Shown in pieces: positions 36,060 through 44,730 of a stretch of DNA of 47,703 nt. Made by a program: the position numbers and the translations under genes. Numbering within the stretch: position 1 is the first letter of the stretch; each line of letters starts with the position of its first letter. The notes under the pieces are model-generated. The model searched no databases. It was given only the letters and a program-made list of their open reading frames with translations, and was not told the DNA's origin. Origin of the DNA: Planctomycetota bacterium (GTDB lineage Bacteria; Planctomycetota; Phycisphaerae; SM23-33); the NCBI GenBank assembly GCA_009908915.1, contig JAAAOJ010000056.1, positions 1 to 47,703 of the forward strand, given 5' to 3'.

Positions 36060-36111
36060 TTGACACCGTCGCGACTTCGTGCTATATTTATTTTATCTGA
36101 ACTCGGTTCAG
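36060..36111 (+). promoter_or_regulatory. iclR promoter with a palindromic operator
   Basis: TTGACA (36060-36065), a 17-bp spacer and TATATT (36083-36088) form a near-consensus sigma-70 promoter, the best in the window. A perfect palindrome CTGAAC-tcg-GTTCAG at 36097-36111 overlaps the expected start of transcription. It lies 15 bp before the iclR ATG, so it would suit autorepression by the encoded regulator. Confidence 0.7.
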
Positions 36112-36126
36112 TTATATTTAACTCGT

Positions 36127-36867
36127 ATGTCCACAGTTGTCAACAACGTCTTCGAGGCCCTGGAATACCTGGCCGGCCGGCCGGACCAGGAAGTGCCGTT
36201 GAGTCGTCTCGCTGACGCCCTGGGCGTCAGCCCGTCCCGATGCGCCTTTCTGATGAAATCGCTGCTGGGCGTCGGCGCCGTCGATCAGGCCGCCCCGCGG
36301 CGGGGCTACCGCCTCGGCCCCACCATCCATTACCTCGCCCGCAACGGACCCTTCCGGCGCGACATCATTGACCAGGCCGAGCCGCTTGTGCGGAGCTTTT
36401 CCGAGCAGACGGGCGAAGCCGTCGTGCTGGTGACCATGCCGCGCGGCTGCCGGCACATGCTTGTTGCTGTCGAGGGACGCCACGACGTGACGATTCGGCC
36501 GGACGTCATGCACGAGACGGACGTCTACGCGACCGCGACGGGACGGCTGCTGCTGGCCTCCATGCCCCCTGCCGACCGGCAGGCCAGAGTTCGGCAGCTC
36601 GGACTGCCCGGCGAGGAGTGGCCCGGCATCGAGACGCATGACGATCTGGTCCGCGAGCTTGACGCCATCGCCTCCGCCGGCGAGGCCATCGAGGACACTC
36701 GCCCGGACGTGGTCCAACTGGCGTTTCGCGTGACGGATCCGGACGGTATGAACATGGCCGTCGGTGTGCCCGTACCGCGATTCCGTTTTGCTGAGGGAAC
36801 CTACCGCGACGACCTTCTACGCCACGGCCGCCAGTTGGCCGAGGCAATCCGTCAAGCCATCACATAG
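36127..36867 (+). CDS. IclR-family transcriptional regulator
   Basis: Encodes 246 residues from ATG 36127 (MSTVVNNVFEALEYLAGRPD); the frame is open upstream but runs through the promoter. The N-terminal winged helix (about 1-65, LSRLADALGVSPSRCAFLMKSL) is followed by the IclR effector domain (about 75-245), including the conserved ATATGRLLLASMP-type block and late MAVGVPVP segment. There is no Shine-Dalgarno, and the leader is short. It probably controls itself and the co-directional iron-sulfur gene nine bases downstream, in response to an unknown small molecule. Confidence 0.93.
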   Translation: MSTVVNNVFEALEYLAGRPDQEVPLSRLADALGVSPSRCAFLMKSLLGVGAVDQAAPRRGYRLGPTIHYLARNGPFRRDIIDQAEPLVRSFSEQTGEAVVLVTMPRGCRHMLVAVEGRHDVTIRPDVMHETDVYATATGRLLLASMPPADRQARVRQLGLPGEEWPGIETHDDLVRELDAIASAGEAIEDTRPDVVQLAFRVTDPDGMNMAVGVPVPRFRFAEGTYRDDLLRHGRQLAEAIRQAIT

Positions 36868-36876
36868 GACACCATC

Positions 36877-39324
36877 ATGACACTCGAAGCGAGCATCCGC
36901 AGTGAAGCAACTCGTCTCGGCGTCGACCTGCTGGGCATTGCCCCCGTCAGCCGCTGGGATAAGGCCCCGAAAGAGCACAGTCCCCAAGCCGTCATGCCGG
37001 AGGCCCGAAATGTCATCGTCTGCGGCATTCACTTTCTGGACGCCCCGACGGAACTCGGCGCCGAAGACGATCCCCGTGAGCCGGGCCCGGCGATGACGGA
37101 GATGAACGTCAGCCACATGCTGCACGAGGTCGCCTGGTCGCTGTGCAAGCTGCTCGATCGTCAAGGACATCGTGCGAACTTTGTCCGGCAGTCCGGACAG
37201 TGGCGGTACCGTGCGTCCGGCGAGGACCGCGGCTGGGTCGGCGATATCTGCCATTACTACGCCGCCGTATGCGCCGGCCTGGGCGAGGTCGGCTGGAACA
37301 ACATCACGCTGAGTGAGAAGTTCGGACCGCGCCAGCGGTGGGTGTCGATCATTACCGACGCCGACCTTCCGCCCACGCCGCTCTACGACGGCCCGCCGCT
37401 GTGCGACCGCTGCAAGCTCTGCGCCAAGCACTGTCCGACGCAGTCCTTTACGAAGGATGTCTCGGGCGAGATGCGACACATCGAGGTCGAGCGCCATCGC
37501 TACGAATTCCCCGACCGCAACCTCTGGCGCTGCGCGATCGGCGAGAACTTCATGCTTGACGTCTTCCTCGATAAGTGGAAAGACCAGGAAGTCACCGAAG
37601 ACCTCATCAAGGCCATGCAGGAAAAGGCCGTCTACGAGAACAACGATATGGTCAAGGGCTGGAAGATGGGCATGTGCCTGAAGCACTGCATGCCGCCGCA
37701 TCGCCGGTACTTCGACCCCGACTACTGCAAAGCGCCGCGACGTCGTCGTGACGTTCAGGTCGACCCGTCGCCGGCAGCACTGGCCCGCGCGCAACAGGAT
37801 ATCCTCGCACACGCCGGTGAATGGGGCGTGGACATGATTGCCGCCGCATCGGCCGAGGCGCTCACCGAGGCCGGCATCGACCTGCGTGAGGTCATGCCCG
37901 ATGCCGAATCCCTCCTGGTTCTGGGTATCGGCTATCCCGCGCAGTGCATGCTCAACAGCGACTACGTGGCCGCCAAGGCGGAGATCATGGTCGCCAAGAT
38001 GCTCCAGGAGCAGTACGGCTACTCGACGCTGCCGCGGACGGATCTGGACCCGGAGACGTGTGCGGTCGCGGCCGGCCTGGCCCGACCGGTCGACAAAAAC
38101 TGGCAGACCGACTCACGCGTGGATGCGGACTTAACGCGTGGTTCGTCGCTACGACTGGATTCCGAGGACAGCCAGATCGTCTCCGATCGCTTCGGCCATC
38201 ACCAAATCTGGCGGACCATCATCACCTCCGCACCGTTCGAGGCGTTTCGTGCCGACACGACACCCCCTGCCGTCTCGCCGATCGAGACGACGAGCGGCGT
38301 GTCCGACGCCGTCCGCAATGCCGCCCGGGCCGGCGGGGCCGATCTGGTTGGCATCGCTCCGGCCGACCGCATCGCGGACCTCGCGCCGCCGTTGCAGGAC
38401 ATCTTTGCCGAGGCGGACTATTTCGTGGTCGAAGACACGACCATTGAGCCGCTCCTGGAGGTCCGCAAACAGCTCTGGGGAGCCCAGGCGTACCCCTTCA
38501 CCCCGGTGGTGCATCAGGACGGGCGCCAACCGAAGACGCCCGCCGATTATCTCGCCGAGGCAACCTCGGTGATCGTTCTCGGCGTCGGCCTGCTCGACGC
38601 GAGCGTCGACGTCATGGCCAGCGGCGAGGCCCTCAAGGCGGGCCACTTCCACACCACCGTTCACGAAGAGCCTTTCAGCCAGCTCGCCACGGCCATGCTG
38701 AAGGTCACCCGCGTGCTGGATCGTCACGGTGCCCGCAGCACAACGACCCGCGACCTGATGGGCCTGGCCTCGCGCGTCAGCGGCGCCGACGTCGACCTGA
38801 CAGCCTCGCGTTTCGCGGCCCTGGCGGCCGGCCTTGGCGAGCTGGGACTCCACGGCCTGGTACTGACGCCGCAGTTCGGTTCGCGACAGCGTTTCGCCTG
38901 CATCATCACCGACGCCGAACTCGACTGTGACGAGATATATCGTGGCGACAGCCTTTGCCTGCAATGCGGCGAATGCCTGGAGGCCTGCCCGGTCAAGGCG
39001 CTGGCCGGCGAAACGCGTCACAGCATCCAGATTGACGGCCGGAAGTTCACGTGGGCCGACCGCGAGCAATTGCGATGCGATATCTCCCAACGATACGGCC
39101 TCATCGGCGCGGCCGGCGGCAGCTATAGCGGGTGCCGCAACAACGTCGACGTGCCCCAGACCATCACGCCCGAATACGTCGTCGAATGCATGAAGGCCGG
39201 CGATCGCGTGCAGCGGCCCGGCTATACGCCGATCGTGCAGCGCTGCTTCACCCACTGCCGGGCTCATGCCACAGAGCCTTCGGCTCAGACCACGTGTGCC
39301 CACGGTCATCCTCAGGTCGGTTAG
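36877..39324 (+). CDS. Large QueG/reductive-dehalogenase-like iron-sulfur protein with three repeated units
   Basis: Encodes 815 residues, against about 350-400 for QueG. Unit 1 (about 1-290) starts EATRLGVDLLGIAPVSRW and carries the ferredoxin motif CDRCKLCAKHCP, with Cys about 176, 179, 182 and 186. Unit 2 (about 313-410) repeats the N-terminal fold (WGVDMIAAASAEALTEAGID, LLVLGIGYPAQ) but has no cluster. Unit 3 (about 475-800) repeats it again (GGADLVGIAPADRI, SVIVLGVGLLDASV) with CLQCGECLEACP at about 694-704. There is no Tat signal, so it is cytoplasmic. QueG and RdhA relatives use cobalamin and iron-sulfur clusters for reductive chemistry. The substrate here is unknown; co-location with IclR suggests a catabolic role. 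Confidence 0.8.
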   Translation: MTLEASIRSEATRLGVDLLGIAPVSRWDKAPKEHSPQAVMPEARNVIVCGIHFLDAPTELGAEDDPREPGPAMTEMNVSHMLHEVAWSLCKLLDRQGHRANFVRQSGQWRYRASGEDRGWVGDICHYYAAVCAGLGEVGWNNITLSEKFGPRQRWVSIITDADLPPTPLYDGPPLCDRCKLCAKHCPTQSFTKDVSGEMRHIEVERHRYEFPDRNLWRCAIGENFMLDVFLDKWKDQEVTEDLIKAMQEKAVYENNDMVKGWKMGMCLKHCMPPHRRYFDPDYCKAPRRRRDVQVDPSPAALARAQQDILAHAGEWGVDMIAAASAEALTEAGIDLREVMPDAESLLVLGIGYPAQCMLNSDYVAAKAEIMVAKMLQEQYGYSTLPRTDLDPETCAVAAGLARPVDKNWQTDSRVDADLTRGSSLRLDSEDSQIVSDRFGHHQIWRTIITSAPFEAFRADTTPPAVSPIETTSGVSDAVRNAARAGGADLVGIAPADRIADLAPPLQDIFAEADYFVVEDTTIEPLLEVRKQLWGAQAYPFTPVVHQDGRQPKTPADYLAEATSVIVLGVGLLDASVDVMASGEALKAGHFHTTVHEEPFSQLATAMLKVTRVLDRHGARSTTTRDLMGLASRVSGADVDLTASRFAALAAGLGELGLHGLVLTPQFGSRQRFACIITDAELDCDEIYRGDSLCLQCGECLEACPVKALAGETRHSIQIDGRKFTWADREQLRCDISQRYGLIGAAGGSYSGCRNNVDVPQTITPEYVVECMKAGDRVQRPGYTPIVQRCFTHCRAHATEPSAQTTCAHGHPQVG

Positions 39325-39338
39325 CAGTCTGCTTGGAA

Positions 39339-39500
39339 ATGGATCGCGCTGCGAGCATCAAGGAGCGGAAACGCAGGCGAATTGGTTACTTGCTAACGTT
39401 TGATTTTGGTTGATTGGCAAAAGGGCGGGGGTTCGGGACAAGGGCCCGCACGCAAAGAGCCCGACCACAGCAGCGATGGCCTTCCAAGCGGGCTGATAGC
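39339..39500 (+). repeat. Dispersed intergenic repeat, copy C
   Basis: The longest copy, starting 15 bases after the stop of the iron-sulfur gene. The head is ATGGATCGCGCTGCGAGC then GGAAACGCAGGCGAATTGGT (to about 39386). After a spacer of about 60 bases the tail runs CGCAAAGAGCCCGACC to TTCCAAGCGGGCTGATAG (39500). Its first 44 bases recur inverted at 35986-36029. It occupies part of the 644-bp non-coding region 39325-39968. Confidence 0.65.
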
Positions 39501-39596
39501 CAATGCCGGGTAGCTGAGGACTTTGCTTCGTTTTGGCGTGCATGGTGCAGGGGTTACGGGTTCCGCCGCTACTACATGCGGGGTGGACCCCACGAG

Positions 39597-39625
39597 CTTA
39601 CGCTTTCCTTAACGAGAACCTTGAG
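39597..39625 (+). promoter_or_regulatory. Weaker candidate PhoB box upstream of the prepilin / PstS-like pair
   Basis: CTTACG (39597) and CTTAAC (39608) are 11 bp apart and CTTGAG follows at 39620, 12 bp on. A -10 at the pstS-like spacing is not evident; TTATCG at 39643 is the nearest option. The first gene starts about 345 bp downstream. Less convincing than the sites at 17339, 24568 and 44731. Confidence 0.4.
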
Positions 39626-39716
39626 CAATCGGCAGCATCTCTTTATCGGCCGCTAACAAGACCAGGCTACCATTACTGTCGAGCCTACAAGCTGAATTCG
39701 GAGAGGACAGGGCCTG

Positions 39717-39732
39717 ACGACTGATCAGTCGT
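39717..39732. promoter_or_regulatory. Perfect 16-bp palindrome
   Basis: ACGACTGATCAGTCGT is perfectly self-complementary and lies in the non-coding region about 240 bp before the prepilin-like gene. It could be an operator for a dimeric regulator. No function can be assigned. Confidence 0.4.
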
Positions 39733-39968
39733 ACCGTCGGTCGCATCGTCAGCGGTGCCGTGTTTCACACTCAGCCGAACCGCATGCAGGCGTATGCAGG
39801 CGGGCGGCCGTACAGGCAGCCGGCCAGAGCTTCCCCAGACACCTTGAGACCAGGAGTCCTCCTGGATATGGACAGTCCGCGCGCCAACAGGGGCCGCGGG
39901 CGACCAGACGCCTTGAGTCGGACCACCCGGCTCGAACCAGAAAAGCCCCGAAAGGAGCCTAGCCACCT

Positions 39969-41102
39969 ATGACCCCAACCACAACGACTCGACATGTCAG
40001 CGACGCCAGTGGACGGCGCGCGGTCGAGCCAGCCGCCCCAGCGACGTCCCTCCGCGCCGCCCGGCGGACCGCCGACCATTGTGTGCAGCCCCCGCGCCGC
40101 ACCGCCTTTACGCTCATCGAGCTGCTGGTGGTCATCGCGATCATCGCGCTGCTCGTGAGTATCCTCCTGCCCAGCCTCAATGCCGCCAAGGAGTTGGCGA
40201 AAGCCGTAAAGTGCCAGACCAATATGAGTCACGTTGGCCGGGCGATGGCAATGTACAACACGGGCTACCGCGGCAACTTGCCAACGTCGTACCTGTACGC
40301 CGCAGGCAACGCCGGTAACTGGGAGCTCGACGACCAGCGCCTTGGTGCCGGTCATCCGCACGGCTATATCCACTGGTCGTGGTTCCTCTATGAAGGCGGA
40401 GAAATGAAGGACGACGGATTCCAGTGTCCTTCCATGAAACGCGGCGGGCACCCGGCGACGAATTGCGAGGACGATGAGAAAATGCCCGGCCAAACCATCG
40501 ATAATCCAGGCGTGGTCGATAAGCAGGCGTCACGAATGGCCTATGCCACCAATGGCGCGGTCGTGCCGCGCAACAAGCTCCACCGCGTTGCCGGGGCTGC
40601 ACGAGCAAACCAGTTTGTCATGGTTGACGATATCGAGGCCGCCAGCAAGACCCTTCTGGTGACTGAGTACCAAGATGGCTGGAAGGCGATCACGAACGGA
40701 TCGAGCCTCGTTTCCAAGTCGCACCGACCTATTACGCCCTTTGTCTTCGGAAATACAGGCGTCAGCGGTGCCGAAAACGACGTCTTCTATAAGGCAGCAA
40801 ACCTTGACGCCTTTGTGCCGAACAGTAACGACGATGTCACCGAGGAATGGGGCGACGCTGAAGGTGATGTCGGAGCCATCGCCAAAGGTAAGCCGCTGAA
40901 CGCAATTGGGCGTCACCATCCGGGCGGCAGCAGCACGTACGGTGGGACAACAAACTTCGGCTATGTCGACGGTCATGTCGAACGCAAGCATCTGTTTGAT
41001 ACGCTCGTGCAGCGAGAGTGGGGCGACCGTTTCTACGGGATCACGGGTGCCAATGATGTGCATTACGAACAGTCGCAGTACGATTTTGATGATCCGCGCT
41101 AG
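39969..41102 (+). CDS. Prepilin-like protein with N-terminal methylation motif and H-X9-DG-type C-terminus
   Basis: Encodes 377 residues from ATG 39969, with AAAGGAG upstream. A 46-residue basic leader is followed by the prepilin cleavage and methylation motif and a hydrophobic helix, RRTAFTLIELLVVIAIIALL. The globular part is typical of the large planctomycete pseudopilin-like family, with a late RHHPGG and GYVDGHVERKHL matching the H-X9-DG-like ending. Such proteins are exported and anchored by a type II secretion/type IV pilus-like machinery. The next gene, 260 bases on, encodes a PstS-like surface protein; a candidate PhoB box lies upstream. Confidence 0.88.
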   Translation: MTPTTTTRHVSDASGRRAVEPAAPATSLRAARRTADHCVQPPRRTAFTLIELLVVIAIIALLVSILLPSLNAAKELAKAVKCQTNMSHVGRAMAMYNTGYRGNLPTSYLYAAGNAGNWELDDQRLGAGHPHGYIHWSWFLYEGGEMKDDGFQCPSMKRGGHPATNCEDDEKMPGQTIDNPGVVDKQASRMAYATNGAVVPRNKLHRVAGAARANQFVMVDDIEAASKTLLVTEYQDGWKAITNGSSLVSKSHRPITPFVFGNTGVSGAENDVFYKAANLDAFVPNSNDDVTEEWGDAEGDVGAIAKGKPLNAIGRHHPGGSSTYGGTTNFGYVDGHVERKHLFDTLVQREWGDRFYGITGANDVHYEQSQYDFDDPR

Positions 41103-41362
41103 GCGTCCGAACCGTAGCGCGAATGAGATGACGTCGGGAGAATGACGGTACCAGGAGTTGGCCGTGGCTCCGGCTGAACCGTCGGAGGAACGAACTGACT
41201 GGCCGCACCGTGCAGCCAGTAGAAGAACGTCAATTCACGAAGCTATACCAACGGAGGTGTTACGGCGAATCGCAGTGGAGAGGAGTACATGAAGAGGAGA
41301 TGTTCTAGGGGCCCATGAGTCTACGTAATGAGCCGATTGATCCAAACAAAGGAGTCAGAAGA

Positions 41363-44300
41363 ATGAAACCCGCATTGAAGACCAAGCATCTACTGATAGC
41401 CGCTGTAGCACTGTCCATGTGCTTCACCGGCATCGCAAACGCCCAGCAGGATGAGCAGGTGATTAACGTCTCCGGCGCCACCCTGTTCTCGGACTTTTTC
41501 AGCAAGACCGCCAGCGTGAACGACTGGATTCACGTCGACGGCGATGACTACCAGACCTACGGCGTGTTCCAGAAAGACACACTGGCGCCCAGCACGACGT
41601 CGGGCGCCGCATTCCGATCCCAGGCGGCCGGCCAGGACGAGCCTTGGTGGCTGTACCAGTACCGTGGTCATGGTTCGGGCAACGGTCTGGCCGAACTGGT
41701 CAACTACTGGGATGGCGGTAATCCCGCGTACCCCAGCAGCGGCAGCTACCTTGACCTCACGCCCGGCGATGCCGGCGATGGTGAGGCCTGGTGCAACATG
41801 ACGTCGATGGGCGGCACCTACGCTGCGCCGGCGACGACCGGACCCGCCGTCCAGTGGTTTGGTTCCAACAGCACCCATGGCAGTGACCCCATGACCTATT
41901 CCTCCACCGACAAGAAAGTTCGCGTGGATATGGGTGTGATGGACGTCCCGACAACCTGGTTCGTCACCGTCTCCGGTCAAGGCGCCTATGACAAGGCTCC
42001 CCGCACCTCAGGCGGCGAAACTTCCGGGTACGGCAACAATGGTCTGCAGTCCATTCCGCAGTACGTCAATGCCGACTATGGCTACCTTGAGAAGAAGGGC
42101 GGCACGCCCGGTACGGCCGACACCGTCGGCAATGTCCTCAAGAGCCTCGTGCCCGAGCAGGGCCCGACGCTGAACACCAACACCGGCAGTCCGGACAATC
42201 ATACGGTCTACGATACGCCGCTGGTCGCCGTCAACATTGGCTATGTCAGCAATCCCGGCGCAGCTGTCGACAGCACTCCTGGCGACGGTTCGCCCGACTG
42301 CAACATCAAGAAGAGCGACCTGCAGCATCTTTACGCCACGGGTCGCATGCCCAACGGTGAAAACCTCGTCGCCATCAGCCGTGACTCCGGTTCCGGCACG
42401 CGCAATGCCGCGATGAATTCCATCGGGCTGGATCCGTCATGGGGCCGCGGCGAGAACTACGGCCCCAAGGAGAAGCACGACAAGTCGGACGTCGTCGGGC
42501 CGTTCTACGCTCCGTCGAATATCAACAGTTCCAGCCACATGCGGGATCGCATCACCGAATCCCGCCTCGCCGTGGGCTACAACGCGTTCTACAAGAAGGC
42601 CGGACCGCCCAGCCTCAATGGTCAGCAGGAAATCCTGTCGGTCATGAATGACCTCGGCGGCGGCACTCAGTACGTGACGCCCAAAATGGAAACACCTGAG
42701 GACCACCCGACGTTTTCCGGCTACAACAACGGAGACATCGAGTGGGATGCCACCAGCGGCAAGTACTACGTTGACGACGATGGAACGTCCGGTTTCTCCG
42801 CCGGTGATACCCAGGAGTTTGGCTACAACATCAATAACATCGCCCACAATGCCGGCATCAATACCGGTTGGCAGGTCGGCGGATATGAGACGGTCGCGAC
42901 GGTCGGCAATCCGTTCTCCGAAGACATCGATTATGATGGCAAGGACCTCGACGGTGACGGCCTGACCTATGCCGATGGCGATAACGATGAGCTCGGAAAG
43001 ACGTGGGTCGACGACGACGGTACCCTCGGGTTCTCGGCCGGCGACAGCATCATTGACGCTCCCTGGGAGGAGGGCGATGGTGGTCCCGCGATGCAGAATC
43101 AGGGCGCCCGCGACTACATCCGCAACATCGTCGGCTCGATCCAGTCGTACGAGTACAACACCGGTTCGACCGATACGTACGGTACGCCCGCGCAGTACAT
43201 GGCCGAGAAGTACACACTGATCGCCCAACTGGCTGCCGGGATTGACGACGAGAATCCGGGCGGTGCCTGGGTCACGAACCCGGATGTCAACGACAACCTG
43301 CATGAGGCCGGTATTGTGCCGACCGTCGCGATGGACACAGCCACCGGCGATCGCGGCACCGTGCCGAATCGTCTCCAGCAGAGCGAGCTGCCCACGGGCT
43401 ACGCCTACACGGATACGACCAGTCAGGACAAGTACGTCACCCTCGACGGAACGACAATGAAGTACGGCGTGAGTATGAGCACGTCGACTCTCGGTGATCT
43501 TAACGAAGATAGCACGGTTGATGCCACCGACACCGCCCTGTCCAATCGCAACTGGATCGCGGGTGACTTCGATGGCGACTTCAACCGTGACACCGACGAC
43601 ATCAACGAGATGGTCGTTGCCTACAAGATCCGCCACAATGTGGACGGCTACAGTGCGGCGGATGTCGGCGATCTCGGCACCAACGGCGGCAAGGTCTGCC
43701 CCGAACTGATGGGTGACTTCAACAGCGATGGTCGGTTCGACGACGACGATGTCCGCTACGGTGTGGACGGCTTGTTCACCAACTCGCCGCTCGACCGCAA
43801 GCAGAACTACATCGACCTCGACACGGCCGACTCGAACACTAGCGGCAGCGGGAATTTCTTCGGCACAGTGCTGGCCAACGGCACGTACAACGCCGGCGAC
43901 TCCCGTGCCGATATCGCCGGCCTCGACCTTGATGCCGATGGTGATGTCGACGGCTGGGACAATCCCCGCGGCTGGGGACCGATCGGTGCCGATGGCACTG
44001 TCGATGCTAAGGATATCGACTACGTCTACGCTCAGTTCAAGAACAATCCGTATCTTGAGTCCGTTACCGGTAACAAGGCCTTTGGTGACGGTGTGGCTGA
44101 CTGGGACGTTATCGAAGACGCCATCTACTTCGACCTCAGTGCCGACATCGACGGCGACCTGGACGTTGATCAGGACGACGTCGACGAACTCGTCGGAACC
44201 ATCCTGGAGACCACGTTCGGCGATACCAACCTTGATGGTGACGTCGATCTGGCGGATTTGGGCACGTGTGGTGACAACTTGGGAACGAACACGGGTGCCG

Positions 44301-44494
44301 TCTGGTCCATCGGCGATGCTAATGGCGACGGCGATGTGGACTTGGCCGACCTTGGCACCGTAGGTGACAACCTTGGCTATCCCTCCGCCGGCGGCAGCAG
44401 CATGACCGTCACGCCCGAGCCGGCCACCATGACCCTTCTGGGCCTGGGTGGCCTGGCGATGCTGGCACGCCGTCGTCGCCGACGCCGTGCGTAG
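41363..44494 (+). CDS. Secreted PstS-like protein with dockerin-like repeats and a PEP-CTERM tail
   Basis: Encodes 1043 residues from ATG 41363 (GGAG upstream) with a signal peptide ending at GIANA. The first about 480 residues resemble the PstS fold: an early VSGATLFSDFF loop, a central YRGHGSGNGLAELVNYW, and VAISRDSGSGTRNAAMNS at about 336-353, followed by RLAVGYNAFYKKAG. Asp-rich segments follow. From about residue 710 there are several dockerin/EF-hand-like calcium repeats: GDLNEDSTVDATD, GDFNSDGRFDDDDV, DLDADGDVDGWD, GDTNLDGDVDLADLG and GDANGDGDVDLADLG. The tail PEPATMTLLGLGGLAMLARR is a PEP-CTERM sorting signal. It is probably displayed or released at the surface and binds an oxyanion, possibly phosphate. 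Confidence 0.8.
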   Translation: MKPALKTKHLLIAAVALSMCFTGIANAQQDEQVINVSGATLFSDFFSKTASVNDWIHVDGDDYQTYGVFQKDTLAPSTTSGAAFRSQAAGQDEPWWLYQYRGHGSGNGLAELVNYWDGGNPAYPSSGSYLDLTPGDAGDGEAWCNMTSMGGTYAAPATTGPAVQWFGSNSTHGSDPMTYSSTDKKVRVDMGVMDVPTTWFVTVSGQGAYDKAPRTSGGETSGYGNNGLQSIPQYVNADYGYLEKKGGTPGTADTVGNVLKSLVPEQGPTLNTNTGSPDNHTVYDTPLVAVNIGYVSNPGAAVDSTPGDGSPDCNIKKSDLQHLYATGRMPNGENLVAISRDSGSGTRNAAMNSIGLDPSWGRGENYGPKEKHDKSDVVGPFYAPSNINSSSHMRDRITESRLAVGYNAFYKKAGPPSLNGQQEILSVMNDLGGGTQYVTPKMETPEDHPTFSGYNNGDIEWDATSGKYYVDDDGTSGFSAGDTQEFGYNINNIAHNAGINTGWQVGGYETVATVGNPFSEDIDYDGKDLDGDGLTYADGDNDELGKTWVDDDGTLGFSAGDSIIDAPWEEGDGGPAMQNQGARDYIRNIVGSIQSYEYNTGSTDTYGTPAQYMAEKYTLIAQLAAGIDDENPGGAWVTNPDVNDNLHEAGIVPTVAMDTATGDRGTVPNRLQQSELPTGYAYTDTTSQDKYVTLDGTTMKYGVSMSTSTLGDLNEDSTVDATDTALSNRNWIAGDFDGDFNRDTDDINEMVVAYKIRHNVDGYSAADVGDLGTNGGKVCPELMGDFNSDGRFDDDDVRYGVDGLFTNSPLDRKQNYIDLDTADSNTSGSGNFFGTVLANGTYNAGDSRADIAGLDLDADGDVDGWDNPRGWGPIGADGTVDAKDIDYVYAQFKNNPYLESVTGNKAFGDGVADWDVIEDAIYFDLSADIDGDLDVDQDDVDELVGTILETTFGDTNLDGDVDLADLGTCGDNLGTNTGAVWSIGDANGDGDVDLADLGTVGDNLGYPSAGGSSMTVTPEPATMTLLGLGGLAMLARRRRRRRA

Positions 44495-44553
44495 CCAAGC
44501 CTCCACGAGTGTCTGTTCGCTGAACAGTTTGACATAGATAGATAAAAGCACCG

Positions 44554-44586
44554 CCTCCCGGGCCTCGACCCTCGGGGCCCGGGAGG
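44554..44586 (+). terminator. Strong hairpin after the PstS-like gene
   Basis: CCTCCCGGGCC and GGCCCGGGAGG pair perfectly over 11 bp with an 11-base loop, 60 bases after the stop. There is no T-run, so it may end transcription inefficiently or protect the 3' end. Confidence 0.6.
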
Positions 44587-44639
44587 GCGGGATCAGAGCG
44601 ACGGTTCAGTCAGCTACGAAGTACCGTACCAGTGACCTC

Positions 44640-44710
44640 GTCCGATCTTGTGGATCGGACAGCCGGCCCGCCCGGATGGCGACGTCGGAATCGGGACGCG
44701 TAGCGCGTCC
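44640..44710 (+). other. Two perfect hairpins in the gap before the small PEP-CTERM gene
   Basis: GTCCGATC-ttgtg-GATCGGAC (44640-44660) and GGACGCG-tag-CGCGTCC (44694-44710) are perfect stems in the 365-bp gap 44495-44859. They lie upstream of the candidate promoter, so they are not part of the leader of the next gene. They could belong to a small RNA or to the 3' trailer of the previous transcript. I recognise no known RNA family. Confidence 0.4.
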
Positions 44711-44730
44711 GGCAACACTGGGAAACCCGT

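Noticed and set aside
39414..39656. Small open frames in the region after the iron-sulfur gene
   Set aside because: They cross repeat C and the candidate PhoB box, differ between copies of the repeat and lack start signals.
42437..44551. 704-residue open frame opposite the PstS-like gene
   Set aside because: Antisense of Asp/Gly-rich repeats gives long Val/Ile-rich frames; no start signal or domain is visible.
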